Numbered from the stretch's first letter, positions 1-5,882 are shown. The stretch: DNA of 9,138 bases from JAYELX01 sp964544065 (GCA_964544065.1 CAZJBA010000124.1:1-9138), one strand, 5' to 3'. Program-made: numbers and translations. The notes: a model not told the origin generated them from the sequence alone.

Positions 1-126
1 GCACAGCGATCCGTGTTCCATTTCGGGTTCTTTTACTCAGACCCTGAACGGTTACGAATTTTCTACAACTTAGTGAATCAGGAGATCAGGAAACAGGGAT
101 CAAATGTCAGTAAATTGGTCAATTGA
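1..126 (+). CDS. Possible 3' end of an unrecognised gene (partial at left edge)
   Basis: Frame 1 is open from the window edge to a TGA at 124-126, giving about 41 residues that begin AQRSVFHFGFFYSDPERLRI and continue as a plausible basic helix (FYNLVNQEIRKQG). The amino acid mix looks protein-like, but I do not recognise the family; it does not resemble a TrpE or TrpG C-terminus. The DNA is more AT-rich than the trp genes. With no start in view and so short a length, it could be a genuine C-terminus or chance open frame. The last 16 codons overlap an inverted repeat (78-134), which would fit a gene end lying next to a regulatory or termination structure. Confidence 0.3.
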   Translation, partial: AQRSVFHFGFFYSDPERLRIFYNLVNQEIRKQGSNVSKLVN

Positions 127-134
127 TCTCTTGA
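78..134. repeat. Long-armed inverted repeat with a competing inner arm
   Basis: The left arm TCAGGAGATCA (78-88) pairs with the right arm TGATCTCTTGA (124-134) over 11 positions with one G-T wobble and a 35-nt loop. A second upstream segment, GGGATCAA (96-103), can instead pair with TTGATCTC (123-130) over 8 positions with one wobble. The two stems are mutually exclusive because they share the right arm. Neither is followed by a T-run, so this is not a classic intrinsic terminator. It lies about 200 bp before trpD. A regulatory role is inference only. Confidence 0.35.
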
Positions 135-186
135 CTCTCGGTGCTAATGTTCTACTAAGGGAGTGTCCACAAACAACTCCGTATTC

Positions 187-203
187 AAGACCCGAAGGGT
201 TTT
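187..203. repeat. Short hairpin AAGACCC-GAA-GGGTTTT
   Basis: Arms 187-193 and 197-203 pair over 7 positions with one G-T wobble, around a GAA loop, and the right arm runs into a TTTTT stretch (200-204). It is terminator-like on the plus strand but the stem is short. Its shape resembles the AAGACTTCGGAAGTCTT palindrome after trpD (1384-1400), so it may belong to a dispersed small palindrome family rather than be a dedicated terminator. Confidence 0.35.
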
Positions 204-206
204 TAG

Positions 207-329
207 AAAGACGCCGAAATTCGACTATTATTCCAGAAAATTTGCGCTGATCAACCCGATTACTGGGAAAACCTTTCAGGTCTGACCAAGCAATACTACG
301 AAGTTATTCACGGACAGTTCCTAACTTAA
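207..329 (+). pseudogene. Start-less reading frame ending just before trpD (possible gene remnant)
   Basis: This frame opens after a TAG at 204-206 and runs 40 codons to a TAA at 327-329. It has no ATG, GTG or TTG start. The product contains a helix-like, protein-like stretch (FQKICADQPDYWENLSGL, then TKQYYEVIHGQFLT). The stop sits immediately before the AAAGGAGG of trpD, the spacing expected of an upstream operon gene and its follower. One reading is that this is the surviving 3' end of a gene once located before trpD, with the hairpin at 187-203 marking the break. The alternative is chance open frame. I do not recognise a family. Confidence 0.22.
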
Positions 330-335
330 AGGAGG
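328..335 (+). promoter_or_regulatory. Strong ribosome binding site of trpD
   Basis: AAAGGAGG ends 4 nt before the ATG at 340. It is one of only two strong Shine-Dalgarno sequences in the window, the other being that of htpG. It fixes the trpD start and suggests that trpD can be translated independently of any upstream gene. Confidence 0.8.
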
Positions 336-339
336 CAAG

Positions 340-1359
340 ATGTTAAAACCTTATATTACCAAAGCAATCAAGGGGCAAAACCTGAACGTCGAGGAAGCCG
401 AAACGGCCATGAAAATCATCATGACCGGACAGGCAACCTCGGCTCAGATTGGCAGCTACCTGACAGCCCTGCGCATGAAAGGGGAAACCGTCGCTGAGAT
501 TACCGGCAGCGCTCGGGCGATGCGCGGTGTGGTCAACCGGGTGCCGGTAAAGACCAACGGCAGTGCCTTGATCGACACAGCCGGGACAGGCGGCGACGGA
601 GCTCACTCGTTCAACATCTCGACAACGGCGGCGTTTATCATCGCCGGGGCAGGCCGCAAAGTGGCTAAACACGGCAACCGGGGCATATCCTCCCGGTGTG
701 GCAGCGCTGATGTGTTGGAAACGTTGGGCGTCAATCTTGACCTGTCCCCGGAGCAAGTGGGCTTGTGCATCGATGAAATCGGCATTGGCTTCATGTTTGC
801 ACCCAAGTTTCATCCGGCCATGAAACATGCCATCGGACCCCGCCAGGAGTTGGGCCAGCGCACCGTTTTCAACGTCTTGGGCCCACTCACCAACCCGGCC
901 GGCGCTACGCATCAACTTATCGGTGTTTTCGACCCCGCGCTGACTCATCCCTTGGCGAAAGTGCTGGGCGAACTGGGCGGTGAGGCTGCATTTGTGGTCC
1001 ACGGCCACGGCGGGTTGGACGAGTTAACCACCTCGGGTCCAAACCGGGTCAGTCATTTACAGAATGGTCATGTCACCACCTTCGAGCTGAACGCCGCCGA
1101 CTTGGGCCTGCGGCCGTCAAATGGCGAAAACCTGCGCGGCGGGGGTCCCGAGGAAAACGCCCGAATCTTGCGGGCGATCCTCACAGGCGAAGATCAAAGC
1201 CCACGCCGGGATGTGACGCTGCTAAACGCTGCCGCGGCGCTGTCTGCTGAGAGCGGTGATTTGGCGGCGGGGTTAGCCGCAGCGAGAAAGTCGTTGGATA
1301 GCGGCGCGGCGCTAGGAAAGCTAGAAGCGCTGGTGGAGAAAAGTCAGAAGTACCAATAA
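340..1359 (+). CDS. trpD: Anthranilate phosphoribosyltransferase
   Basis: TrpD transfers the phosphoribosyl group of PRPP to anthranilate, giving N-(5'-phosphoribosyl)anthranilate, the second committed step of cytoplasmic tryptophan synthesis. The 339-residue length is typical of a stand-alone enzyme not fused to TrpG. The PRPP-binding glycine loop GTGGDG is at 82-87, NIST at 92-95 and KHGNR at 110-114, followed by SSRCGSADVLE. GPLTNPA is at 181-187, and the metal-binding Asp-Glu lies in GGLDEL (224-229). A small N-terminal helical domain precedes the nucleoside phosphorylase-type alpha/beta domain. The KHGNR loop continues GISS where many homologues have A/S-V-S-S, a mild variation. The start is set by AAAGGAGG at 328-335. 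It is the first intact trp gene here; 170 nt with small hairpins separate it from trpC, so it is less tightly coupled than the later genes. Confidence 0.96.
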   Translation: MLKPYITKAIKGQNLNVEEAETAMKIIMTGQATSAQIGSYLTALRMKGETVAEITGSARAMRGVVNRVPVKTNGSALIDTAGTGGDGAHSFNISTTAAFIIAGAGRKVAKHGNRGISSRCGSADVLETLGVNLDLSPEQVGLCIDEIGIGFMFAPKFHPAMKHAIGPRQELGQRTVFNVLGPLTNPAGATHQLIGVFDPALTHPLAKVLGELGGEAAFVVHGHGGLDELTTSGPNRVSHLQNGHVTTFELNAADLGLRPSNGENLRGGGPEENARILRAILTGEDQSPRRDVTLLNAAAALSAESGDLAAGLAAARKSLDSGAALGKLEALVEKSQKYQ

Positions 1360-1363
1360 GGGC

Positions 1364-1380
1364 TGCAGAATGATGAATTT
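1364..1380 (+). repeat. Single copy of the AGAATGATGAAnnn junction repeat after trpD
   Basis: TGC followed by AGAATGATGAATTT begins 4 nt after the trpD stop codon. The core AGAATGATGAA is identical to the first unit of the tandem array at the end of trpA (5023) and, except for the first base, to the second unit at the end of trpC (2315). Only one recognisable unit is present here. Confidence 0.5.
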
Positions 1381-1383
1381 ATT

Positions 1384-1484
1384 AAGACTTCGGAAGTCTT
1401 TGGACACCAAACCATTTGACTAAATTAGGTTGAAAACAACCAAACTACCCTTTCGCAAACCAACATTCGAGACTTCCGAAGCCT
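1384..1484. repeat. Cluster of small palindromes in the trpD-trpC gap
   Basis: The 170-nt gap (1360-1529) holds a perfect palindromic hairpin AAGACTTCGGAAGTCTT at 1384-1400, a TTTGG-ACA-CCAAA hairpin overlapping its tail (1399-1411), a perfect GGTTG-AAAA-CAACC hairpin at 1428-1441, and a second, imperfect palindrome copy GAGACTTCCGAAGCC at 1469-1483. None is followed by a proper T-run. The two GACTTC-type copies, plus the related hairpin at 187-203, look like a dispersed family. They could protect RNA ends or tune readthrough between trpD and trpC. No reading frame worth reporting lies in the gap. Confidence 0.55.
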
Positions 1485-1529
1485 ATATCACCCTTAAGAA
1501 TTATCTTGAAGCAAATCAAGCGAACAACC

Positions 1530-2321
1530 ATGAGTATTCTGAACGAGATTTTTACGCATAAGCGTGTTGAACTGGCCGCGGCAAAGGATGCCAGGCCTGA
1601 GGTCGATGTTGAGCGACAAGCTATGGCGACTCCCATCCCGCCGGACTTCGTCTCAGCTTTACAAGATCAAGCCAAACCCGCGCCGCGGCTGATCGCCGAG
1701 GTCAAGCATCGCTCACCGAGCAAGAGTTTCTTGCGGTCCAACTTTGATCCCTTGTCCCTGGCTCAGACCTACGCCCGGAACGGCGCGGCGGCCATCTCGG
1801 TGCTGACCGATGAGAAATATTTCGGCGGCTCGCTTGACCATTTGAGCCAAATTTCTGCCTTTGAGTTTGGTCTTCCCTTGCTACGCAAAGACTTCATCTT
1901 TGATCGTTATCAAGTATGGGAAGCCCGGGCCGCGGGTGCCAGTGCCGTGCTCCTGATCGTGGCTATGCTCGACCAAAGCAAATTGGAGACGTTGATCGCT
2001 ACTGCCACCGACCTGCACTTGACCCCCTTTATAGAAGTGCATAGCCAGTCTGAACTCGACCGGGCTCTTTCAGCTGGTGCACCTGTGATCGGGATCAACA
2101 ACCGGGATTTAAACACCTTCACCGTTTCGCTGAAAACTACCCTGACCTTGCGTTCTTATGTCCCCAAAGACGTTCCCCTGGTCAGTGAAAGTGGCATTCA
2201 TACGCCTGAGGATGTGGCTCGCCTGGCCGTCGCGGGTGTGGATGCCATGCTAGTCGGCGAGAGCCTCGTCACGGCGGAAGATGTGGGCGCGCAGGTGAGG
2301 AAACTGACGAATGCCGAATGA
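1530..2321 (+). CDS. trpC: Indole-3-glycerol phosphate synthase
   Basis: TrpC closes the ring of carboxyphenylamino-deoxyribulose phosphate to indole-3-glycerol phosphate, releasing CO2 and water. It is a single-domain (beta/alpha)8 barrel of 263 residues, the usual size of a monofunctional TrpC not fused to TrpF. Expected catalytic positions are present: Glu57 and Lys59 in AEVKHRSPSK, Lys120 in LLRKDF, Glu169 in FIEVHS, Asn190 in GINNRDL, and Glu220-Ser221 in SESGI. GVDAMLVGES forms the C-terminal phosphate-binding segment. I chose ATG 1530 because MSILNEIFTHKR matches the family N-terminus; an in-frame TTG at 1506 would add eight residues. No clear Shine-Dalgarno precedes it. The last codons (KLTNAE) lie inside a 14-bp tandem repeat shared with the end of trpA. 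trpF follows after 10 nt. Confidence 0.95.
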   Translation: MSILNEIFTHKRVELAAAKDARPEVDVERQAMATPIPPDFVSALQDQAKPAPRLIAEVKHRSPSKSFLRSNFDPLSLAQTYARNGAAAISVLTDEKYFGGSLDHLSQISAFEFGLPLLRKDFIFDRYQVWEARAAGASAVLLIVAMLDQSKLETLIATATDLHLTPFIEVHSQSELDRALSAGAPVIGINNRDLNTFTVSLKTTLTLRSYVPKDVPLVSESGIHTPEDVARLAVAGVDAMLVGESLVTAEDVGAQVRKLTNAE

Positions 2322-2328
2322 TGAACGC
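2301..2328 (+). repeat. Two-unit 14-bp tandem repeat spanning the trpC stop
   Basis: Units AAACTGACGAATGC (2301-2314) and CGAATGATGAACGC (2315-2328) are adjacent and each ends in GC. Both resemble the AGAATGATGAACGC unit after trpA: the second unit differs at its first base only, and the first matches the AGAATGATGAATGC form at 11 of 14 positions. The array supplies the final Thr-Asn-Ala-Glu codons and stop of trpC and nearly all of the 10-nt gap to trpF. Confidence 0.6.
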
Positions 2329-2331
2329 TAA

Positions 2332-2964
2332 ATGAGAATTAAAATATGTGGAATCACCACCTTTGAAGACGCGCTCGCCGCGGTGGACACCGGAGCTGAC
2401 ATGCTGGGATTTAATTTTTACCCCAAAAGCAAGCGTTACATAACGCCCAGAGTCTGCGCCGAGATCCAAGCTGAACTGCGGGCCTGCAGACGATCGGCGA
2501 TAGCAGTGGGAGTGTTTGTAAACGCCCCCTACAAGACGATCACGAAAATTATGAACAAATGCGCTCTAGACCTGGCTCAACTGCACGGCGATGAGTCCCC
2601 AGCTTTGCTGGAAGCACTGGGAGAGCGGGCCTTCAAAGCAATCCGGCCGCGGTCGGTTGCCCAGGCGTTAGCAGCCAAAAAGGACTATATCTATCGAGAG
2701 GGGGCACCGACGCTGTTGGTAGATGCTTATCACCCCGAAGAATACGGCGGCACCGGGCAGACCGGCAATTGGGCCCTGGCCCGAGAGCTGGCTTCCGATA
2801 ATCCCATCTTTTTGGCCGGAGGCCTCCATCCCGGCAACGTCCATGTAGCCATCGAGGATGTGCGACCTTGGGGAGTCGATGTAGCTTCAGGCGTGGAATC
2901 CAGCCCCAGGGTGAAAGATACCCAAAAAATGAGAGACTTTGTCCACGCCGCGCGCCCAGCCTAA
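2332..2964 (+). CDS. trpF: Phosphoribosylanthranilate isomerase
   Basis: TrpF performs the Amadori rearrangement of phosphoribosylanthranilate to carboxyphenylamino-deoxyribulose phosphate, between the TrpD and TrpC steps. The 210-residue protein is a small (beta/alpha)8 barrel. The general base Cys6 lies in KICGIT (4-9) and the general acid Asp131 in LLVDAY; QLHGDE (83-88), GGTGQTGNW (139-147), LAGGLHPGNV (161-170) and GVDVASGVE (181-189) complete the substrate and phosphate sites. ATG 2332 begins MRIKICGIT, the expected family start. It has no Shine-Dalgarno and follows the trpC stop by 10 nt, so translation probably depends on coupling with trpC. The gene order places it with its substrate and product enzymes. 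Confidence 0.95.
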   Translation: MRIKICGITTFEDALAAVDTGADMLGFNFYPKSKRYITPRVCAEIQAELRACRRSAIAVGVFVNAPYKTITKIMNKCALDLAQLHGDESPALLEALGERAFKAIRPRSVAQALAAKKDYIYREGAPTLLVDAYHPEEYGGTGQTGNWALARELASDNPIFLAGGLHPGNVHVAIEDVRPWGVDVASGVESSPRVKDTQKMRDFVHAARPA

Positions 2965-2966
2965 GA

Positions 2967-3011
2967 AAGTTTGCAGGTAACAAGTTGGCAAGTTACAAGT
3001 GAGCAATTATG
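2967..3011 (+). repeat. Three-unit 15-bp tandem repeat filling the trpF-trpB gap
   Basis: Three consecutive 15-bp units start at 2967, 2982 and 2997. The first is AAGTTTGCAGGTAAC; the second differs from it at three positions (12 of 15 match). The third is more diverged (9 of 15 match to the second) and its last three bases are the ATG start codon of trpB. The repeat covers almost the whole 44-nt intergenic gap, leaving no room for a conventional ribosome binding site except the weak GTGAG at 2999-3003. Confidence 0.6.
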
Positions 3012-4232
3012 AATCAAAAAACGAATCAACAAACAAATCAAAAGATGAAATTTGGCCATTACGGCGGTCAATTCGTTCCCGAAATTATCATGCCCGCGTT
3101 GCAGGAATTGGAAACTGCCTTCCACAAAGCTCAAACCGATCGCGGGTTTCAAGTCCAATTGAACCACCTGATGAAAACATACGTTGGCCGCCCTACGCCG
3201 TTGACCTACGCAGTTCGTTTAACCGAATACTGCGGCGGGGCAAAGATCTATCTCAAACGAGAAGATTTAGCGCACTCTGGCGCCCACAAGATCAACAACG
3301 CCCTGGGACAAGCTTTGCTGGCCAAACAGATGGGTAAGCGCCGCATCATCGCCGAAACTGGCGCCGGACAACACGGTGTCGCCACGGCCACGGCTTGCGC
3401 GCTGCTCAACCTGGAGGGAATTGTGTATATGGGCACCGTAGATATGTCCCGGCAAGCACCCAATGTCTTCCGGATGAAGCTGTTGGGCACAGAAGTGCGC
3501 CCGGTAGAAAGCGGCTCAAAAACGCTGAAGGATGCCATCAACGAGGCCATCCGCGACTGGGTCACCAATGTGAACGATTCGCATTACCTGCTGGGGTCGG
3601 CGCTGGGGCCGCATCCCTATCCCACGATGGTGCGCGAGTTCCAGGCGGTGATTGGACAAGAGGCCCGGGAGCAAATCCTGAAGCGGGAGGGCAAGCTGCC
3701 CGACGAGATTGTTGCTTGTGTAGGCGGTGGCTCCAACGCCATTGGGATCTTTCACGAATTTCTTTCTGACAACGAGGTTAGCCTGATCGGCGTTGAAGCC
3801 GGGGGCGAGGGCATCGACGGAGGCAAGCACGCTGCTCGCTTTGCCGACCCTAAGATGGGCCGTCCAGGTGTTTTGCACGGTTGCTATACCTATTTACTCC
3901 AAGACGCGGACGGCCAGATCGCCTTGACCCACAGTATCAGCGCCGGGCTGGATTACGCCGCCGTGGGGCCAGAACACACCCATCTGCGCGAGCTGAAGCG
4001 GGCTGACTATACTTACGCCACCGATAAGGAAGCCTTACATGCGTTTCAATTGTTGTGCAAGCTGGAGGGCATTATCCCCGCACTGGAGTCAGCCCATGCC
4101 GTCGCCGAGGCCATCAAGCGGGCGCCCAACATGCCACCGGAGAGCATCCTGATGATTAATCTCTCTGGGCGCGGCGACAAGGACCTGGATACCGTCACAC
4201 AGGTAATGGGTGAAGATTTTGAAATGGGATAA
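3009..4232 (+). CDS. trpB: Tryptophan synthase beta chain
   Basis: TrpB is the PLP enzyme that joins indole, channelled from TrpA, with serine to give tryptophan in the alpha2beta2 complex. Key sites are present: the PLP lysine Lys94 in GAHKINN, Glu116 in AETGAGQHG, the phosphate-binding GGGSNA (239-244), Asp315 in SAGLDYAAVG and Ser386 in SGRGDKD. The sequence is the classical TrpB1 type. Length is 407 residues from ATG 3009, slightly longer than the usual near-400, because residues 2-12 (NQKTNQQTNQK) come from a 12-bp tandem repeat. ATG 3045 (MKFGHYGGQF) is a credible alternative start, giving 395 residues and matching the family core; neither start has a strong Shine-Dalgarno. trpA follows after 19 nt. 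Function is certain, the exact start is not. Confidence 0.95.
   Translation: MNQKTNQQTNQKMKFGHYGGQFVPEIIMPALQELETAFHKAQTDRGFQVQLNHLMKTYVGRPTPLTYAVRLTEYCGGAKIYLKREDLAHSGAHKINNALGQALLAKQMGKRRIIAETGAGQHGVATATACALLNLEGIVYMGTVDMSRQAPNVFRMKLLGTEVRPVESGSKTLKDAINEAIRDWVTNVNDSHYLLGSALGPHPYPTMVREFQAVIGQEAREQILKREGKLPDEIVACVGGGSNAIGIFHEFLSDNEVSLIGVEAGGEGIDGGKHAARFADPKMGRPGVLHGCYTYLLQDADGQIALTHSISAGLDYAAVGPEHTHLRELKRADYTYATDKEALHAFQLLCKLEGIIPALESAHAVAEAIKRAPNMPPESILMINLSGRGDKDLDTVTQVMGEDFEMG
3012..3044 (+). repeat. 12-bp coding tandem repeat at the trpB N-terminus
   Basis: AATCAAAAAACG (3012-3023), AATCAACAAACA (3024-3035) and the partial unit AATCAAAAG (3036-3044) follow the ATG at 3009. In frame they encode Asn-Gln-Lys-Thr, Asn-Gln-Gln-Thr and Asn-Gln-Lys. 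The unit length preserves the reading frame. This stretch is A-rich and unlike the codon use of the rest of trpB. Confidence 0.6.
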
Positions 4233-4242
4233 AATCTGTCAC

Positions 4243-4246
4243 GGAG
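4243..4246 (+). promoter_or_regulatory. Ribosome binding site deciding the trpA start
   Basis: GGAG lies 5 nt before ATG 4252. It favours this start over the in-frame GTG at 4210, which would overlap the trpB end and has no comparable signal at a suitable distance. Confidence 0.65.
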
Positions 4247-4251
4247 AAAAC

Positions 4252-5046
4252 ATGAATCCACCAATCAACCAAATTAGGGGAGCATTTGCCAAAGGACGGG
4301 CCGCTTTTATGCCCTATTTCACCCTCGGTTACCCAGATTATGAAACCTCCCTGGAAATTGTCCAGGCTTGTGCCGAAGCAGGGGCCGACCTGATGGAAGT
4401 GGGGCTACCTTTCTCAGACCCCCTGGCCGATGGTCCCACGATTCAGCACAGCACCCAGATTGCACTCAAAAAGGGGATGACTACTGCTCACTGTCTGGAA
4501 GCGGTAGGGGAGCTGCGTGCGCGAGGCGTGAGGCTCCCGTTGATGTTAATGGGATACTACAACCCTCTCTTGGCCTACGGCCAACGCCGCTTCGTCGAAG
4601 AAGCCGCCAACGCGGGCGCAAACGGATTTATCATCCCCGACCTGCCTCCGGAAGAAGCCGGAAAACTTGAAGAACATTGCCACCAAAAAGGATTAGGATT
4701 GAGCTATTTGCTGGCCCCCAACAGCCCCGATCAGCGCGTCCACCTGCTGACGCACCGCTCCAGGGGCTTCACGTACCTGGTCTCGGTCACGGGGACGACC
4801 GGTGCCCGGGAGGCATTATCACCAGACCTGAGATCATTTATCCAACGGGTCAGAACCATCGCCCCAACCGATATGCCCCTGGCAGTCGGTTTTGGCATCT
4901 CCACCCCGGAGCAGGCGCGGGCCGTGGGTCAACACGCCGATGGCGTCATTGTCGGCTCAGCGCTGATTAACGCCGTTCATCAAGCAAGCGATCCGGTCAA
5001 AGCTGCCGGAGCGTTTGTGCGTAGAATGATGAACGCAGAAAGATGA
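4252..5046 (+). CDS. trpA: Tryptophan synthase alpha chain
   Basis: TrpA cleaves indole-3-glycerol phosphate to indole and glyceraldehyde 3-phosphate and passes indole to TrpB through the intersubunit tunnel. The 264-residue (beta/alpha)8 barrel is of normal length. Catalytic Glu49 (MEVGLPFSDP) and Asp60 (ADGPTIQ) fall at the same numbers as in the Escherichia coli enzyme, and so does Asp130 in IIPDLPPEEA. SVTGTTGAR (178-186) is the mobile loop 6, and GFGIS (213-217) with GVIVGSAL (231-238) forms the phosphate site. The start at 4252 is supported by GGAG at 4243-4246. The last codons (RMMNAER) are encoded by a 14-bp tandem repeat that continues past the stop, so this tail is probably not conserved. 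It is the last trp gene, and surE converges on it 48 nt downstream. Confidence 0.96.
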   Translation: MNPPINQIRGAFAKGRAAFMPYFTLGYPDYETSLEIVQACAEAGADLMEVGLPFSDPLADGPTIQHSTQIALKKGMTTAHCLEAVGELRARGVRLPLMLMGYYNPLLAYGQRRFVEEAANAGANGFIIPDLPPEEAGKLEEHCHQKGLGLSYLLAPNSPDQRVHLLTHRSRGFTYLVSVTGTTGAREALSPDLRSFIQRVRTIAPTDMPLAVGFGISTPEQARAVGQHADGVIVGSALINAVHQASDPVKAAGAFVRRMMNAER

Positions 5047-5063
5047 ATGCAGAATGGTGAAGG
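5023..5063 (+). repeat. Three-unit 14-bp tandem repeat across the trpA stop
   Basis: Units begin at 5023 (AGAATGATGAACGC), 5037 (AGAAAGATGAATGC) and 5051 (AGAATGGTGAAGG, truncated or diverged). The first two units differ at two positions. The first unit and part of the second encode the TrpA C-terminus and the remainder lies in the trpA-surE gap. This is the clearest array of the family also seen after trpD and at the end of trpC. Confidence 0.7.
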
Positions 5064-5094
5064 ATATTGCCTTGCATTGCATAGTATGTCTGGC

Positions 5095-5868
5095 TTAATC
5101 TTTACGCTCTAGGATTTGTAAACATTCCGAGACATCACGAGCGGTCAAATCCAATTGTAAGGGGGTGACGGAAACATAGCCGCTCTTGAGAGCGCCAAAA
5201 TCAGTGCCGTTTTCGCGAACGCCGGTAGGAGCCTCCCCGCCGATCCAGTAATAAGGACGGTCACGCGGGTCCTTACGGCGCACCAATTGATCCCGGTACA
5301 CTCGTAATCCCTGGCGGGTAATTTGCAAGCCCTTGATCTCTTGCTCGGGCAAGCAGGGCACGTTGACGTTGAGGACGGTCTCATCGGGAAAACCAGCTTC
5401 CAATAAAGTGGCCACAATCTCTCGGGCAAAGCGGGCAGCGGGGCCATAGTCGATCGTACCGAGGTGATTGTCAGGTGAATCCAGAGAAAACGCAATTCCG
5501 GGGACATCCCAAATGACCGCTTCCATCGCGGCGGTGACGGTGCCCGAATAGGTCACGTCATGGCCGACATTGGCGTTGGGATTGATCCCGGAGACGACCA
5601 GATCGATCTCTTCTTCAACCAGGCCAAGCAGGGCCAGGGCGACACAATCGGAGGGCGCGCCGTCGCTGGCCACGGCTGTACTGCCGTCATCAAGTTGAAC
5701 GTCTTTCACTCGCAGGGGGCGATGCATCGTTTTGACATGTCCCGAGGCCGACCAGTTGTGGTCCGGTGCCAGGACGGTCACGTCACCCACCTCGCGCATT
5801 GCCTGCGCAAGAGCAAGCAAACCGGGAGCGGTGACGCCGTCGTCGTTGGTTACAAGTATATGAGTCAT
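5095..5868 (-). CDS. surE: 5'-nucleotidase SurE (survival protein)
   Basis: SurE is a divalent-metal-dependent phosphatase acting on nucleoside 5'-monophosphates, and in some species on other phosphates. The 257-residue protein begins MTHILVTNDDG. The metal-binding NDDG is at 8-11, APDHNWSASGH (35-44) carries the conserved serine, and SGINPNANVGHDVTYSGT (93-110) supplies the second metal and phosphate loop, with Asn96 as the expected ligand. LNVNVPCLP (166-174) and TDFGALKSGYVSVTPL (222-237) are typical of the C-terminal half. I chose ATG at 5868 because it starts the conserved strand; an upstream in-frame ATG at 5904 would add 12 unconserved residues and bury the TATAAT. There is no Shine-Dalgarno, and TATAAT lies 7 nt upstream, so the mRNA is probably leaderless. 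It converges on trpA and diverges from the MFS gene. Confidence 0.94.
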   Translation of the reverse strand: MTHILVTNDDGVTAPGLLALAQAMREVGDVTVLAPDHNWSASGHVKTMHRPLRVKDVQLDDGSTAVASDGAPSDCVALALLGLVEEEIDLVVSGINPNANVGHDVTYSGTVTAAMEAVIWDVPGIAFSLDSPDNHLGTIDYGPAARFAREIVATLLEAGFPDETVLNVNVPCLPEQEIKGLQITRQGLRVYRDQLVRRKDPRDRPYYWIGGEAPTGVRENGTDFGALKSGYVSVTPLQLDLTARDVSECLQILERKD

Positions 5869-5875
5869 GAGAAAT

Positions 5876-5881
5876 ATTATA
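5876..5881 (-). promoter_or_regulatory. -10 box of surE, leaderless arrangement
   Basis: A perfect TATAAT on the minus strand ends 7 nt before the surE ATG. At that distance transcription would begin at or next to the start codon. No good -35 hexamer is visible at 16-18 bp. A leaderless transcript would explain the absence of a ribosome binding site. Confidence 0.55.
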
Positions 5882-5882
5882 A

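Noticed and set aside
1..339. T-box or Trp leader-peptide attenuator upstream of trpD
   Set aside because: No T-box consensus, no run of TGG codons in a short leader frame and no terminator with a T-run were found; only the competing stems at 78-134 remain.
343..1008. 221-codon open frame antisense to trpD
   Set aside because: It mirrors the codon structure of an intact, well-conserved trpD; the product is rich in Arg/His/Cys with no family resemblance and has no ribosome binding site.
1506..1529. Upstream TTG start for trpC
   Set aside because: The eight added residues are not part of the conserved TrpC beginning, there is no Shine-Dalgarno, and ATG 1530 gives the expected N-terminus.
2999..3337. 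Alternative-frame gene overlapping the trpB start
   Set aside because: It starts inside the tandem repeat and runs through conserved TrpB codons in another frame; low-complexity start, no homology visible.
4210..4251. Upstream GTG start for trpA overlapping trpB
   Set aside because: ATG 4252 has GGAG at the right distance and places Glu49, Asp60 and Asp130 at the standard numbers.
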